From assembly GCA_023256455.1 (NCBI GenBank), contig JAGDXN010000080.1:1-29815 (forward strand): a DNA stretch of 29,815 nucleotides, in the 5' to 3' direction. The translations under genes were made by a program, and so were the position numbers. Source of the stretch: Cuniculiplasma sp. GTDB lineage: Archaea; Thermoplasmatota; Thermoplasmata; Thermoplasmatales; Thermoplasmataceae. This document shows positions 7,025 through 14,961 of the stretch, in pieces (position 1 is the first letter of the stretch; each line of letters opens with the position of its first letter). Below the pieces are notes generated by a model. It saw only the letters and a list, made by a program, of their open reading frames with translations, was not told the origin of the DNA and made no database searches.

Positions 7025-8421
7025 AAAATCTCAGGTGGGACCCTCCGGGAAAATATATCCCTCAGGGTTTTCCTGTTTAATTTTTCTGAGGATTTTAGAA
7101 TAATTTTTTCTCCATCTTTTACAATTCTCAAATCGTCAATTTTCATTTCCCTTTTTATCAATTCTTCCATATCCCTTACAGGATAGGATTTCCCCAGGGA
7201 TATTATTACGTTTTCGTCAAGGATGATTCTTTCCTCCAGTCCCGATTCTGTCATGAATATGTCTGTTTTCACATATTCATTCTCACCGGCAGATACCATT
7301 GTGCCGCTGGCCATTATATTTCCGTCCCTTTCCATTAACTTCAATTCTTCTTCATTTTCAATGAATTTTACAAATTTTCCATTTTCTGACTCCTGTTTCC
7401 AGTAAAGGGGGACAGGAAGATGCTCATCACATAGAAGGGTGAAAACCGATGATCTCTTTTCCTTCAGACCTTCAATTATCTGCCTTCCCATAATGCCTCT
7501 GGAAAAGATAAGAGATATCTGTGATCTCTCCTTCTTTTCAGCGTCCCTCAGGAAATCTGATCTGCAGGAGTTTACGTTGAAAATGAATGAGCTCTCTGAA
7601 GAATATTTCTTTTCAACAGCTTTCAAATCATTCTCATCATCCGGAAATTCCATTCCAATTCCGTGGCCATAATGGAGAGGATAGATGTAAGAAAGAATGA
7701 CAGACTGGGCATCGGAAGGTTCATGGGCCTGTATGAATGTGGAATTTTCCCTTGATATGAGTTTTTCCATATATTTCCTTGCTGCTTCCACAACTTCACC
7801 TGCAGTGAATTTAACAATGGAAAAGGAGCCATTGCTTTTCCAGACTATATTGGCAAGGGCAGGATCAGTATAGGGATCAATCTTCTCACTGTCACCCTCC
7901 TCCCCGTAGCAGCTTTCCTCCAGAACTGCCCTCTGCCTTGTCCCCTTTGGCCTGTAAAGGAGAAAATCTTCCGGCGGGTCCTGGAAATGGGCCAGAAAAT
8001 CTCCCGGATCTGTGAGGAGATTGAATATGCTCGATGTATCCTCTCTGTTTATCTTGCTATAAAGGCCCTCGTATGTTATAATTCCCGAGATTTTTCCGCT
8101 TGATACGATCTTATCAATGGCCGATACAGGCATTCTTGAATCTATGGGAACCGGCACCAGACCCTTTTTCCACAGAGCAAAATAGGAAAGAATTGACTGC
8201 ACAGACTGGGGAAGGCACACACCAATAATATCACCCTTTTTAACTGAAAACCTGTCCATTATTGCCTCTGAGAGTGAACCTGCCATGCTTTTAAAATCGC
8301 TGTAACTCCACACGTTCCCACCGTAGAAAACCGCAGGGTAGCTTTCATACTTCTCTGCAGCCTCCGAAAGGAAATTCCAGGGTGATCTTACCGATTCCGA
8401 TCTTTCCATTGTGCCAATCAC
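7006..8421 (-). CDS. Degenerate AMP-binding (acyl-CoA synthetase-like) protein
   Basis: The 471-residue product starts as an ANL-family (acyl/aryl-CoA ligase) protein: WNFLSEAAEKY, VWSYSDFKSMAGSL, GDIIGVCLPQSVQSILSYFALWKKGLVPVPID. The catalytic core is eroded. The P-loop TSGTTGxPKG is replaced by WKSNGSFSIVKF, no YGxTE motif is seen, the YxTGD motif reads YVKTDIF, and the C-terminal catalytic-Lys region reads SEKLNRKTLRDIF. It is therefore probably not a normal adenylating enzyme. The GTG at 8421 overlaps the nnr stop as GTGA, which implies translational coupling; an ATG at 8409 is the alternative. The frame is intact, so it is a maintained paralogue rather than a pseudogene. Its role is unknown. 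Confidence 0.75.
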   Translation of the reverse strand: MIGTMERSESVRSPWNFLSEAAEKYESYPAVFYGGNVWSYSDFKSMAGSLSEAIMDRFSVKKGDIIGVCLPQSVQSILSYFALWKKGLVPVPIDSRMPVSAIDKIVSSGKISGIITYEGLYSKINREDTSSIFNLLTDPGDFLAHFQDPPEDFLLYRPKGTRQRAVLEESCYGEEGDSEKIDPYTDPALANIVWKSNGSFSIVKFTAGEVVEAARKYMEKLISRENSTFIQAHEPSDAQSVILSYIYPLHYGHGIGMEFPDDENDLKAVEKKYSSESSFIFNVNSCRSDFLRDAEKKERSQISLIFSRGIMGRQIIEGLKEKRSSVFTLLCDEHLPVPLYWKQESENGKFVKFIENEEELKLMERDGNIMASGTMVSAGENEYVKTDIFMTESGLEERIILDENVIISLGKSYPVRDMEELIKREMKIDDLRIVKDGEKIILKSSEKLNRKTLRDIFSRRVPPEIFRLIED

Positions 8422-9830
8422 CCCCTGGTATTTACGTAATCATAATATTCTTTCATTGTGGGGCCAAGATTTTCAATGAGATCGGATGTGTTCCACCAGT
8501 ATCCGGAAAACTTTTCCAGAGATTCCGCGGCCTTCTTGTTTATCATGGATGCAAGGACTGCTGCCCTGAAGGGTTTCATGCCCCTTGCAAGAAGTCCCGC
8601 AGCCAGACCTGCAAGAACGTCACCTGTGCCTCCCGTGGCCATTCTTGGGGTTCCACCTGAAGACATTATTGTTCTCTTTCCATCTGTGATTATATCGGTT
8701 TTCCCCTTCAGAAGGATCACGCATCTGTTCTCCCTTGCGAACCTTTCCGCATTTTCCCTGTTTGCTTCATAACCTGACAGTACCCTGAACTCCTCACTGT
8801 GGGGTGTATAAATGGCATTTTCCATAACAGGAATAATTGCTTCGCCCGTAATCCTGATGGCGTCTGCATCCAGTACCGCATATTTCCCCGATTTCTGTAT
8901 GATCTCCATGGCCTTTACAGCCTCATAGGATTTTCCCATTCCCGGGCCTGCAAGAATTGCAGTGGATTTTGATATCAATTTTTTCATTATATCTTCATCA
9001 TATACGGAAACCATCTGATCCGTGAGTCTTGATGCAAAAACATGGTACTTATTTTCAGGGACAAGTATTTCTACGAGATCAGGTAAACCTCTGAGAGATG
9101 CCTGCGCGGACATTATTCCTGCGCCATGATGCTCCCATCCCCCTATTATTAGCAATCTTCCATTCATTCCCTTATGTGTATCTGGATCATATTTTGGAAA
9201 GAAAACCATGTCCCCCCGGCCTGCATTTTCAATGAGAGATCTGTCTATGCCGATATTTTTCAGAACTATTTCACCGGAATTGGATTCATCCATCCCTTCC
9301 TTTATATCCGTGAATGTCACAGTTATTTTTGGTTTTACGGCAACATCTGATCCAAGGCCTGATGGAATGTCCACAGATATTACGGGCTTGCCTGTTCTGT
9401 TAATTTCCTGAATCACAGAAAGATAGGGTTCTCTCATTTTTCCCTTAATTCCAGTTCCGAGCAGGGCATCCACAATGACTTCTGCCCATCCCAGTTCACT
9501 TTTAACCGCATCCTTTGATGGATTTTTTATTATGGATGCGTTTTTCATCTCCCTTATGGCCATGGATGGGAGTTCACCTATCTGACCATCCGGTCCTGTA
9601 AAGAGAAGAATTCTCACCCTGTTTTCATAACTTAGAAGGGATGCGGCGATGAGGCCGTCACCACCATTGTTGCCCTTTCCGCATACAAACAGTACATTTT
9701 TGCCTCCGCCATAGAAATCCTTAATCGATTCGTATACCGCCTTCCCTGCATTCTTCATCAATGGGAAAAGGTCTCTGTGCTTTTCCAGATAGTTGAAGTC
9801 CAGCCTCCGGCTTTCATCGAAATCCATCAT
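8418..9830 (-). CDS. nnr: Bifunctional NAD(P)HX epimerase/dehydratase Nnr
   Basis: This repair enzyme converts damaged hydrated NAD(P)H back to NAD(P)H. The N-terminal YjeF_N-type epimerase domain (about 1-205) has LMKNAGKAVYESI, GKGNNGGDGLIAA (residues 51-63), DALLGTGIKG and SVDIPSGL. The C-terminal ribokinase-like ADP/ATP-dependent dehydratase domain (about 215-470) has GRLLIIGGW, LAGPGMGKS, TPHSEEF, LLKGKTDII and the catalytic GGTGD at 400-404. The length is normal for the fused bacterial/archaeal form. Two ATGs are adjacent (9830 and 9827). It is the first gene of a two-gene operon with the degenerate AMP-binding protein and is divergent from glnA. Confidence 0.93.
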   Translation of the reverse strand: MMDFDESRRLDFNYLEKHRDLFPLMKNAGKAVYESIKDFYGGGKNVLFVCGKGNNGGDGLIAASLLSYENRVRILLFTGPDGQIGELPSMAIREMKNASIIKNPSKDAVKSELGWAEVIVDALLGTGIKGKMREPYLSVIQEINRTGKPVISVDIPSGLGSDVAVKPKITVTFTDIKEGMDESNSGEIVLKNIGIDRSLIENAGRGDMVFFPKYDPDTHKGMNGRLLIIGGWEHHGAGIMSAQASLRGLPDLVEILVPENKYHVFASRLTDQMVSVYDEDIMKKLISKSTAILAGPGMGKSYEAVKAMEIIQKSGKYAVLDADAIRITGEAIIPVMENAIYTPHSEEFRVLSGYEANRENAERFARENRCVILLKGKTDIITDGKRTIMSSGGTPRMATGGTGDVLAGLAAGLLARGMKPFRAAVLASMINKKAAESLEKFSGYWWNTSDLIENLGPTMKEYYDYVNTRG

Positions 9831-9860
9831 GACACAATATAGGTTAACGTCATAGAAAAA

Positions 9861-9870
9861 ACTTTATGCA
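9861..9870 (+). promoter_or_regulatory. TATA box of glnA in the nnr/glnA spacer
   Basis: ACTTTATGCA is centred 26 bases before the glnA ATG at 9891. Read on the minus strand, TGCATAAAGT lies about 35 bases from the nnr start and could also serve that gene, so the 60-base spacer may hold overlapping divergent promoters. Confidence 0.4.
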
Positions 9871-9890
9871 GCTTTCAATAAGTCAATCCC

Positions 9891-11222
9891 ATGGAAGATA
9901 AGATTCAGATCAGCCTTGAAAGGCTGAGAAAGGAACAGATTGACTTTCTGCACATGCAGTTTACAGATATACAGGGCATTGTGAAAACTGTTACACTGCC
10001 AAAAAACAGATTTGAGGATGCACTCAATGAGGGTGTGGTCTTCGACGGAAGCTCTGTGGCAGGTTATGCCCAGATTGAAGAATCTGATATGCGTGCCGTT
10101 CCTGATCTTGACACCTATGCAGTTTACCCCTATTCTTCCCAGGGAAACGCTGCAAGATATATTTGCAACATTTACAACCCCGATGGGACAAGGTTTGAGG
10201 GTGATCCCAGATATGTCCTTGAGAGAAACCTCAAAAAGGTCTGGGAAAAGAACATGGAGTTTTTTGTTGGGCCCGAGTTTGAATTTTTCGTGTTTAAGAG
10301 AGATGCCAGTGGAAATCCTGTGAATGAACCCGGAGATTATGGAGGCTATTTTGATCACACACCAAATGACAGGGCAGCACAGATAAGGCAGGAAATTCTA
10401 ACATATCTTAGACTGCTTGGCTATGAACCGGAAGCTGCCCATCATGAGGTTGCATGGGGCCAGCAGGAAATAGATCTGAGATATGCAGCAGCCATGACCA
10501 TGGCAGACAGGATCACTGTTTTGAAAAGCGTGATAAAGAATGCCGCAGAAAACCATGGCATGTATGCATCCTTCATGCCCAAGCCCATAAACGGCGTAAA
10601 CGGATCGGGTATGCATATCCATCAGAGTATAATGGCAAAGGATCAAAAGAAAAATTACTTTTATGATGAATCAAATGCCCATGGTTTGAGTGAAATGGCA
10701 AGGCAGTACACCGCAGGCATATTGAAATATATCAATCAGGGTTCTGCCATTCTGGCATCATGGGTAAATTCCTACAAGAGGCTCATACCCGGATATGAGG
10801 CGCCGGTGTATATTTCATGGGCCAACAGGAACAGAACGGCTCTGGTTAGAATACCTGCGGGAAAGAACATGAGAAAGAGGATTGAGTTGAGATGCCCCGA
10901 TCCCGCAGGAAATCCATATCTTCAGTTTGCCACGGTCCTTGGAATGGGTCTGAAGGGAATTGAGGAGAAGCTTGAACTGCCAGATCCTGTGGAGAAGGAT
11001 ATATTCCACATGACTCCTGAGGAAAGAGTGAAAAATGGAATATATGCCATGCCTGAGAGTCTTGGTGAGGCATTGCACCATCTGAGGTCAAGCACAGCGA
11101 TGAAGGAGATTCTCGGTGAACACGTTTACAACAATTTCATAACCGTGAAGCAGAAGGAATGGGATGCCTTCAGATCCCACGTGACAGAATGGGAATTAAA
11201 GAGATACCTCAATATTCTCTAA
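9891..11222 (+). CDS. glnA: Glutamine synthetase, type I
   Basis: GlnA makes glutamine from glutamate, ammonia and ATP as a dodecamer. The 443-residue length and motifs are those of GSI: the latch VVFDGSSVAGYAQIEESDM, the metal and glutamate-binding VGPEFEFFVF, NGSGMHIHQS, the Glu-flap region PGYEAPVY and RIELRCPDPAGNPY. The region where adenylylated bacterial enzymes have a NLYxLPP tyrosine here reads IFHMTPEE, so control by adenylylation is unlikely. That fits the shorter GSI-alpha group. The ATG has a TATA box at leaderless spacing. It ends two bases from the convergent PP-loop gene with a shared hairpin. Confidence 0.96.
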   Translation: MEDKIQISLERLRKEQIDFLHMQFTDIQGIVKTVTLPKNRFEDALNEGVVFDGSSVAGYAQIEESDMRAVPDLDTYAVYPYSSQGNAARYICNIYNPDGTRFEGDPRYVLERNLKKVWEKNMEFFVGPEFEFFVFKRDASGNPVNEPGDYGGYFDHTPNDRAAQIRQEILTYLRLLGYEPEAAHHEVAWGQQEIDLRYAAAMTMADRITVLKSVIKNAAENHGMYASFMPKPINGVNGSGMHIHQSIMAKDQKKNYFYDESNAHGLSEMARQYTAGILKYINQGSAILASWVNSYKRLIPGYEAPVYISWANRNRTALVRIPAGKNMRKRIELRCPDPAGNPYLQFATVLGMGLKGIEEKLELPDPVEKDIFHMTPEERVKNGIYAMPESLGEALHHLRSSTAMKEILGEHVYNNFITVKQKEWDAFRSHVTEWELKRYLNIL

Positions 11223-11239
11223 AATCAACATTTTGATTT
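11222..11239. terminator. Hairpin shared by glnA and the PP-loop gene
   Basis: AAATCAA and TTGATTT are perfect 7-base arms around CATT. The glnA stop codon TAA ends at the first base of the repeat and the minus-strand stop TGA (11225-11227) lies inside the left arm. Confidence 0.45.
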
Positions 11240-12625
11240 AATCCATTTTCCATCATCAAGGGACCAGCATCCGGAAGTATATTCCGAAAATATTTTTCCG
11301 ATCCTTTCCCTGAAATCCTCAGGTATCTGGGAAAGGGCATTTTTTTCCCCGGGAATTATGTGTATTCCAGACACATGGGTTTTTTTGTTGAATTTTTTTG
11401 ACTGCAAACCTTCCATCATGAGATTGAGCTCATCCGGATCAAGTTTGAGCCTTTCCCTGCCGATCAGATCTGGAATGTCATCGGGCTTTCCATAAAATAT
11501 CTTTTCCGGATCGCCTGAAGCATATTCAATGAAAAGCCTGACACCAAGGCATTTTGAACATTTTCCGCATGGCACAACATTTCCCATTTTATCGTAATGG
11601 CATGAATGACATGATCTTTGAAGCATGTAAAGATCGGGATATCTGTTTACAAGGATGTCCTCCACAACACAGCCATAAATGGCATATACTGCAGACCACA
11701 GACTGCAGGCTATGCCCTTGCTTTCCATATAGGATGTGAATGCGTTCTGAAAATCAGGGCTCTGGTCATAAACTCCGTAATAGTGTTTAATCCCCATGTA
11801 GGGTGGTTCTTCCACAGGATCGTCAAACTCGTTGCCCATAAGTATATTCCCTATTCCATTTTTGATTATGGCCGGAAGGAATGACATTAAGTATGGGGTG
11901 AAGGTGAACAGCTGCACGGGATAGTCATCTGCCCACCTGAAGGCCCTTTCGTCCAGAATCTTCATATTCCTGTTCATGAAATTGTAAAAACGGTCTATGT
12001 TGGACCATACCCTTACACTTTCAATTCCATTTTCCTTAAAATATCTGTGGGACGGGAGGGCCAGTTTCCAGTGTCCACCGGATTCGTTGAAGAACAGTGC
12101 CAGCGGATTTTCGCCCAGTTCCCTCATCATGCCTGCTGTCATCAGACTCTCCTTCCCTCCTGAAGAGAGAACAGCAACTCTCTTTCCTGCTGGAAAGGAC
12201 TGATCCTGAAAGCTTTGGGTGAATATGAATTCTGTATTTCCCTCTGCATTTTTCTGGTTAATATCCTTCTCCTCAGGGAGATATTCCTGCCTGAAAAATT
12301 CATACCTTCTTCTGCAGAGCCTGTTTACAAAAACCTCAATATTATTTATTCTGGCCATTTCCCTTATGAATTTCCTGTCCTCTTCAGATGTGGGAAAATC
12401 AACAACGATTTTTCCCGTGAAAAGTGAGTAGTTTATAACTGCCCATATACCTGCAAGGCCTGCAAGATTCTGGCTATTTTTAATATCAGTGTCATATTTG
12501 AATATAAGCTGGAATGATAAATCGGGATCTTTTATTATAATATCAATAACAGATTCTTCCCTGTTGAATCTGTTAACACTGACCCTTATTTCAGAAAAGC
12601 ATCTTATTTTCTGGATATAATCCAA
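11225..12625 (-). CDS. PP-loop ATPase with QueC-like cysteine cluster
   Basis: The 466-residue protein has an N-terminal domain of about 145 residues that I do not recognise. A PP-loop pyrophosphatase motif follows (VLSSGGKESL, SGGKES at 155-160), then conserved-looking blocks such as FNESGGHW and ILMGNEFDDP. A cysteine cluster (C339, C342, C353, C356, C359) ends in CGKCSKCLGVRL. The C-x10-C-x2-C-x2-C pattern resembles the zinc site of QueC, the 7-cyano-7-deazaguanine synthase. PP-loop enzymes adenylate a carboxylate or carbonyl before amidation, nitrile formation or thiolation. The TTG start is chosen because AGGGTG lies six bases upstream and no ATG is near. It is the last gene of a three-gene operon. 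Substrate unknown. Confidence 0.75.
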   Translation of the reverse strand: MDYIQKIRCFSEIRVSVNRFNREESVIDIIIKDPDLSFQLIFKYDTDIKNSQNLAGLAGIWAVINYSLFTGKIVVDFPTSEEDRKFIREMARINNIEVFVNRLCRRRYEFFRQEYLPEEKDINQKNAEGNTEFIFTQSFQDQSFPAGKRVAVLSSGGKESLMTAGMMRELGENPLALFFNESGGHWKLALPSHRYFKENGIESVRVWSNIDRFYNFMNRNMKILDERAFRWADDYPVQLFTFTPYLMSFLPAIIKNGIGNILMGNEFDDPVEEPPYMGIKHYYGVYDQSPDFQNAFTSYMESKGIACSLWSAVYAIYGCVVEDILVNRYPDLYMLQRSCHSCHYDKMGNVVPCGKCSKCLGVRLFIEYASGDPEKIFYGKPDDIPDLIGRERLKLDPDELNLMMEGLQSKKFNKKTHVSGIHIIPGEKNALSQIPEDFRERIGKIFSEYTSGCWSLDDGKWIKSKC

Positions 12626-12628
12626 GGA

Positions 12629-13660
12629 CTACACCCTTTCGAGGATTGCCTTTCCCATTTCGTCTGTGCTTTTAAGGGGATTGAAAACAGGAATTCCATA
12701 CTTTTTTTCAAGCCTGTCCATCTCAATGCCGATTTCCTCTTCATTCATGTTTTCCACATTGAGGGATATGCCAATAACATCCCTGTCTGAAAGCATCTGC
12801 AGAATTTTAATAAACTTCTCCAGAGGGGGAATGGGTATTCCATCGAAACCGTCATAATCCTTTCTTTTAGGTGCATGCTGAAGTATGATTGCGTCAGGCT
12901 TCCCTGCAGCAATTATTTCAAAACTTCCCGGATATGCCGGGTGAAGTACAGATCCCTGGCCTTCAAGAAACATGTAATCAGGCTTCTCCCTATCCCATGC
13001 CTCAAGAATTGCACTTTCAATTCCCCCTGCAACAAAATCATTTATCATGGAATCGATCACAACAGTATAGGGAAACCCCTGCATCCATGCGGTCTGTCCT
13101 GTGCCAATCATCACAGATGTTTTTCCAAGTTTTTTCATGGATTGGTTCAAATATACAGCAGTTGTCCTCTTTCCTATGGCACTGTCAGTACCAAGGACGG
13201 CGATCCTTTTTGATCTTACTTCCCTGATTCTGCCTGTGTAGAAGTCCCTTCTCTTCATGAATATTTTTCTTACATCCACAATTTCTGTTCCCTTTTTCTG
13301 TGCAATACTGGAAAATTCTGGATCGTCGCTAATAAACTCATGAAGACCACTCACAACCTTCAGCCCTGATTCCAGGGCCTTTCTTATGTATGGCCGGTAA
13401 TTCTCAGGTAAAAATCCTCCATCTGTTGCAACACCCACAACCATGGTCTCCATACCAAGATCCATGGCCTCTTCCAGGCTTCCCACTATTTTTATGGATT
13501 CCTTTGCCCTTGGGACTATCTTCCCAATGGGCAATCCCTTCTTTGTGCTATCTATTGCAGCAACAACGTCAAACCTTGTTGTATATCTGCACAGTCCATT
13601 TGCCGTCTTCCCGTAAGTTGTGCCGAGAAAACCCTCTGAAAGTACCGCAGCTTTTTCCAT
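12629..13660 (-). CDS. DUF1611 family P-loop protein (DgcN-like)
   Basis: The 343-residue protein matches the DUF1611 layout: an N-terminal Rossmann-like domain (about 1-140, with KAAVLSEGFLGTTYGKTANG and VVGVATDGG) and a C-terminal P-loop domain (about 150-343) with Walker A GTDSAIGKRT at 157-166, YMFLEGQGSVLHPAYPG and QHAPKRKDYDGF. Some bacterial members (DgcN) are reported as D-glutamate N-acetyltransferases acting with a dipeptide-epimerase partner. No such epimerase is in this window, so the reaction here is open. Its ATG directly follows the stop of the PLP-enzyme gene with no gap, and its stop is three bases before the PP-loop start, so the three are surely co-transcribed. Confidence 0.82.
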   Translation of the reverse strand: MEKAAVLSEGFLGTTYGKTANGLCRYTTRFDVVAAIDSTKKGLPIGKIVPRAKESIKIVGSLEEAMDLGMETMVVGVATDGGFLPENYRPYIRKALESGLKVVSGLHEFISDDPEFSSIAQKKGTEIVDVRKIFMKRRDFYTGRIREVRSKRIAVLGTDSAIGKRTTAVYLNQSMKKLGKTSVMIGTGQTAWMQGFPYTVVIDSMINDFVAGGIESAILEAWDREKPDYMFLEGQGSVLHPAYPGSFEIIAAGKPDAIILQHAPKRKDYDGFDGIPIPPLEKFIKILQMLSDRDVIGISLNVENMNEEEIGIEMDRLEKKYGIPVFNPLKSTDEMGKAILERV

Positions 13661-14614
13661 TTAATTTCCACGACCGGTAAGGATAACTGCAACATCCCCA
13701 TTATAATTTTTGTTTCTCAGCAGTCTGTATGTGGCCGAGAGTGCTGAGGCTGATGCGGGAAGAACCTGCAATGACTGCATATTTGCGATGAGCCTTGAGA
13801 ACTTTACCATCTCCTGATCGTTAATGCCTATGGCCACACCCCTTGATTCATATATGGCATTGAGCGCCTTCTGACCGTCCAGAGCCCTGAAGGATACCAG
13901 TGGCTCATTTACCTCTGTCTCCACGATCCTTGCCGGCTCAAGTTCCTGTATCTTCCTGTATCCATGCTTCCATGAATAGACGATTGGGTTTCCAAGGGAT
14001 GTGCTTGATCCTATCAGCCTTGGAATGCTGTTTATTTTCCCTGAACGGTACATCTTCTTGAAACCACTGTAAATTCCTGCAATAGTTGTTCCATTTCCAA
14101 GAGGACATGCAACATAGGCAGGGGAATGACCCATCTGGTTTACAATCTCATAGGCTATGGATTCATAACCTATGGAATCAACCCATGAATTGATCGAACC
14201 CGGACTGCAGTCATACCAGTTCTCTTCCACCGATTTATCCTTTATGTATTCTACCAGATCCTCATATTTCATATCTTTCTTTATGAGGGTTGCACCACTG
14301 TCATATATTTCATCATTCCTCGCACCTGTGTAGAATGATGGTGTTGCAACTACAGCCCTTATTCCCATCTGAGAAGCAAAGTATGCCACAGATGCACCGT
14401 AATTGCCACAGGTTGCAACGGAGATGGTATCATAACCCATCTGAATTGCCCTCTTAACATGAAGCCTTGATATCCTGTCTTTCTGCGTTCCCGTTAACGA
14501 GGACCCCTCATATTTGAAAAAGATGTTTTTGAGGCTCAGGGCTTTCTCAATATTTACTGCCCTGAACAGGGGCGTTAATCCGGGAGGTTTTTCTTCCTCC
14601 AAAAGCTGTTCCAT
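13661..14614 (-). CDS. Threonine synthase-like PLP enzyme (fold type II)
   Basis: The 317-residue protein has the fold-type-II PLP pattern: the Schiff-base lysine K45 in SLTGTQKDR, the substrate loop CGNYGAS (69-75), the PLP-phosphate loop PLGNGTTIAG (171-180) and LPASASALSA near the end. It most resembles threonine synthase/cysteate-synthase relatives, but the CGNYG loop differs from the usual SxGNT(S/A) of threonine synthase and SGNHG of dehydratases. The exact beta- or gamma-replacement reaction, or a racemase activity, cannot be told. The ATG at 14614 is preferred over the GTG at 14626 because GGTGA sits eight bases before it. It is the first gene of the operon with DUF1611 and the PP-loop enzyme. 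Confidence 0.82.
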   Translation of the reverse strand: MEQLLEEEKPPGLTPLFRAVNIEKALSLKNIFFKYEGSSLTGTQKDRISRLHVKRAIQMGYDTISVATCGNYGASVAYFASQMGIRAVVATPSFYTGARNDEIYDSGATLIKKDMKYEDLVEYIKDKSVEENWYDCSPGSINSWVDSIGYESIAYEIVNQMGHSPAYVACPLGNGTTIAGIYSGFKKMYRSGKINSIPRLIGSSTSLGNPIVYSWKHGYRKIQELEPARIVETEVNEPLVSFRALDGQKALNAIYESRGVAIGINDQEMVKFSRLIANMQSLQVLPASASALSATYRLLRNKNYNGDVAVILTGRGN

Positions 14615-14622
14615 TATGTATT

Positions 14623-14627
14623 TCACC
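14623..14627 (-). promoter_or_regulatory. Ribosome-binding site deciding the PLP-enzyme start
   Basis: GGTGA on the minus strand, eight bases before the ATG ending at 14614, matches the anti-Shine-Dalgarno sequence. The in-frame GTG start at 14626 would use bases of this site itself, so the ATG is the better start. Confidence 0.5.
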
Positions 14628-14663
14628 AGACCTTACTTGAGGTCAATCAGTTATTGATAAAAA

Positions 14664-14673
14664 GTATATAAAG
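14664..14673 (-). promoter_or_regulatory. TATA box of the PLP/DUF1611/PP-loop operon
   Basis: CTTTATATAC on the minus strand predicts transcription starting near 14642, which gives a leader of about 28 bases containing the GGTGA site. This operon is thus one of the few units here that is not leaderless. Confidence 0.5.
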
Positions 14674-14934
14674 ATTGGTTAAAAATTCCGACAAAAATGT
14701 TGTATGGCGACCCTGATTTTTTCAGTGATTATAAAAATTATGAAATGATTATACAATAAGATTTATTAATTTTTAAATATGTTTATAATCAAATTTAATA
14801 GTTGCACTCTTAAGCCTGTAAAATAGGTATTTTGTAAGAATATGAAAATTTAAATCGATCAATGGAAGAAAATCAATTTTTTCAGTAAATAAAGTGTCAG
14901 GATGCAATATGATATATAATTGTTAAATAATTTT
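14674..14934. other. A/T-rich spacer with three TGATTATA copies
   Basis: No gene or RNA is recognisable in this spacer. The octamer TGATTATA occurs at 14726-14733 and 14746-14753 (20 bases apart, two helical turns) and inverted at 14784-14791. They lie upstream of the operon's TATA box and could be activator sites. The A+T richness makes chance copies possible. Confidence 0.3.
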
Positions 14935-14961
14935 ATTATAAATATATTAAATATTTATAAT
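14935..14961 (-). terminator. Hairpin over the dtdA stop codon
   Basis: ATTATAAATAT and ATATTTATAAT are perfect 11-base arms around ATTAA. The dtdA stop codon (14947-14949) lies in the loop. This is the longest perfect arm of the stop-codon hairpins in the window. Confidence 0.5.

Noticed and set aside
7006..8421. Pseudogene of an acyl-CoA synthetase
   Set aside because: The frame is uninterrupted over 471 codons, begins with a coupled GTGA overlap and keeps normal codon use, so it appears maintained.
11225..14614. Antiviral conjugation system of the kind using QueC-like enzymes
   Set aside because: None of the usual partner families (nuclease, cyclase, effector or ubiquitin-like genes) is nearby; the neighbours are metabolic enzymes.
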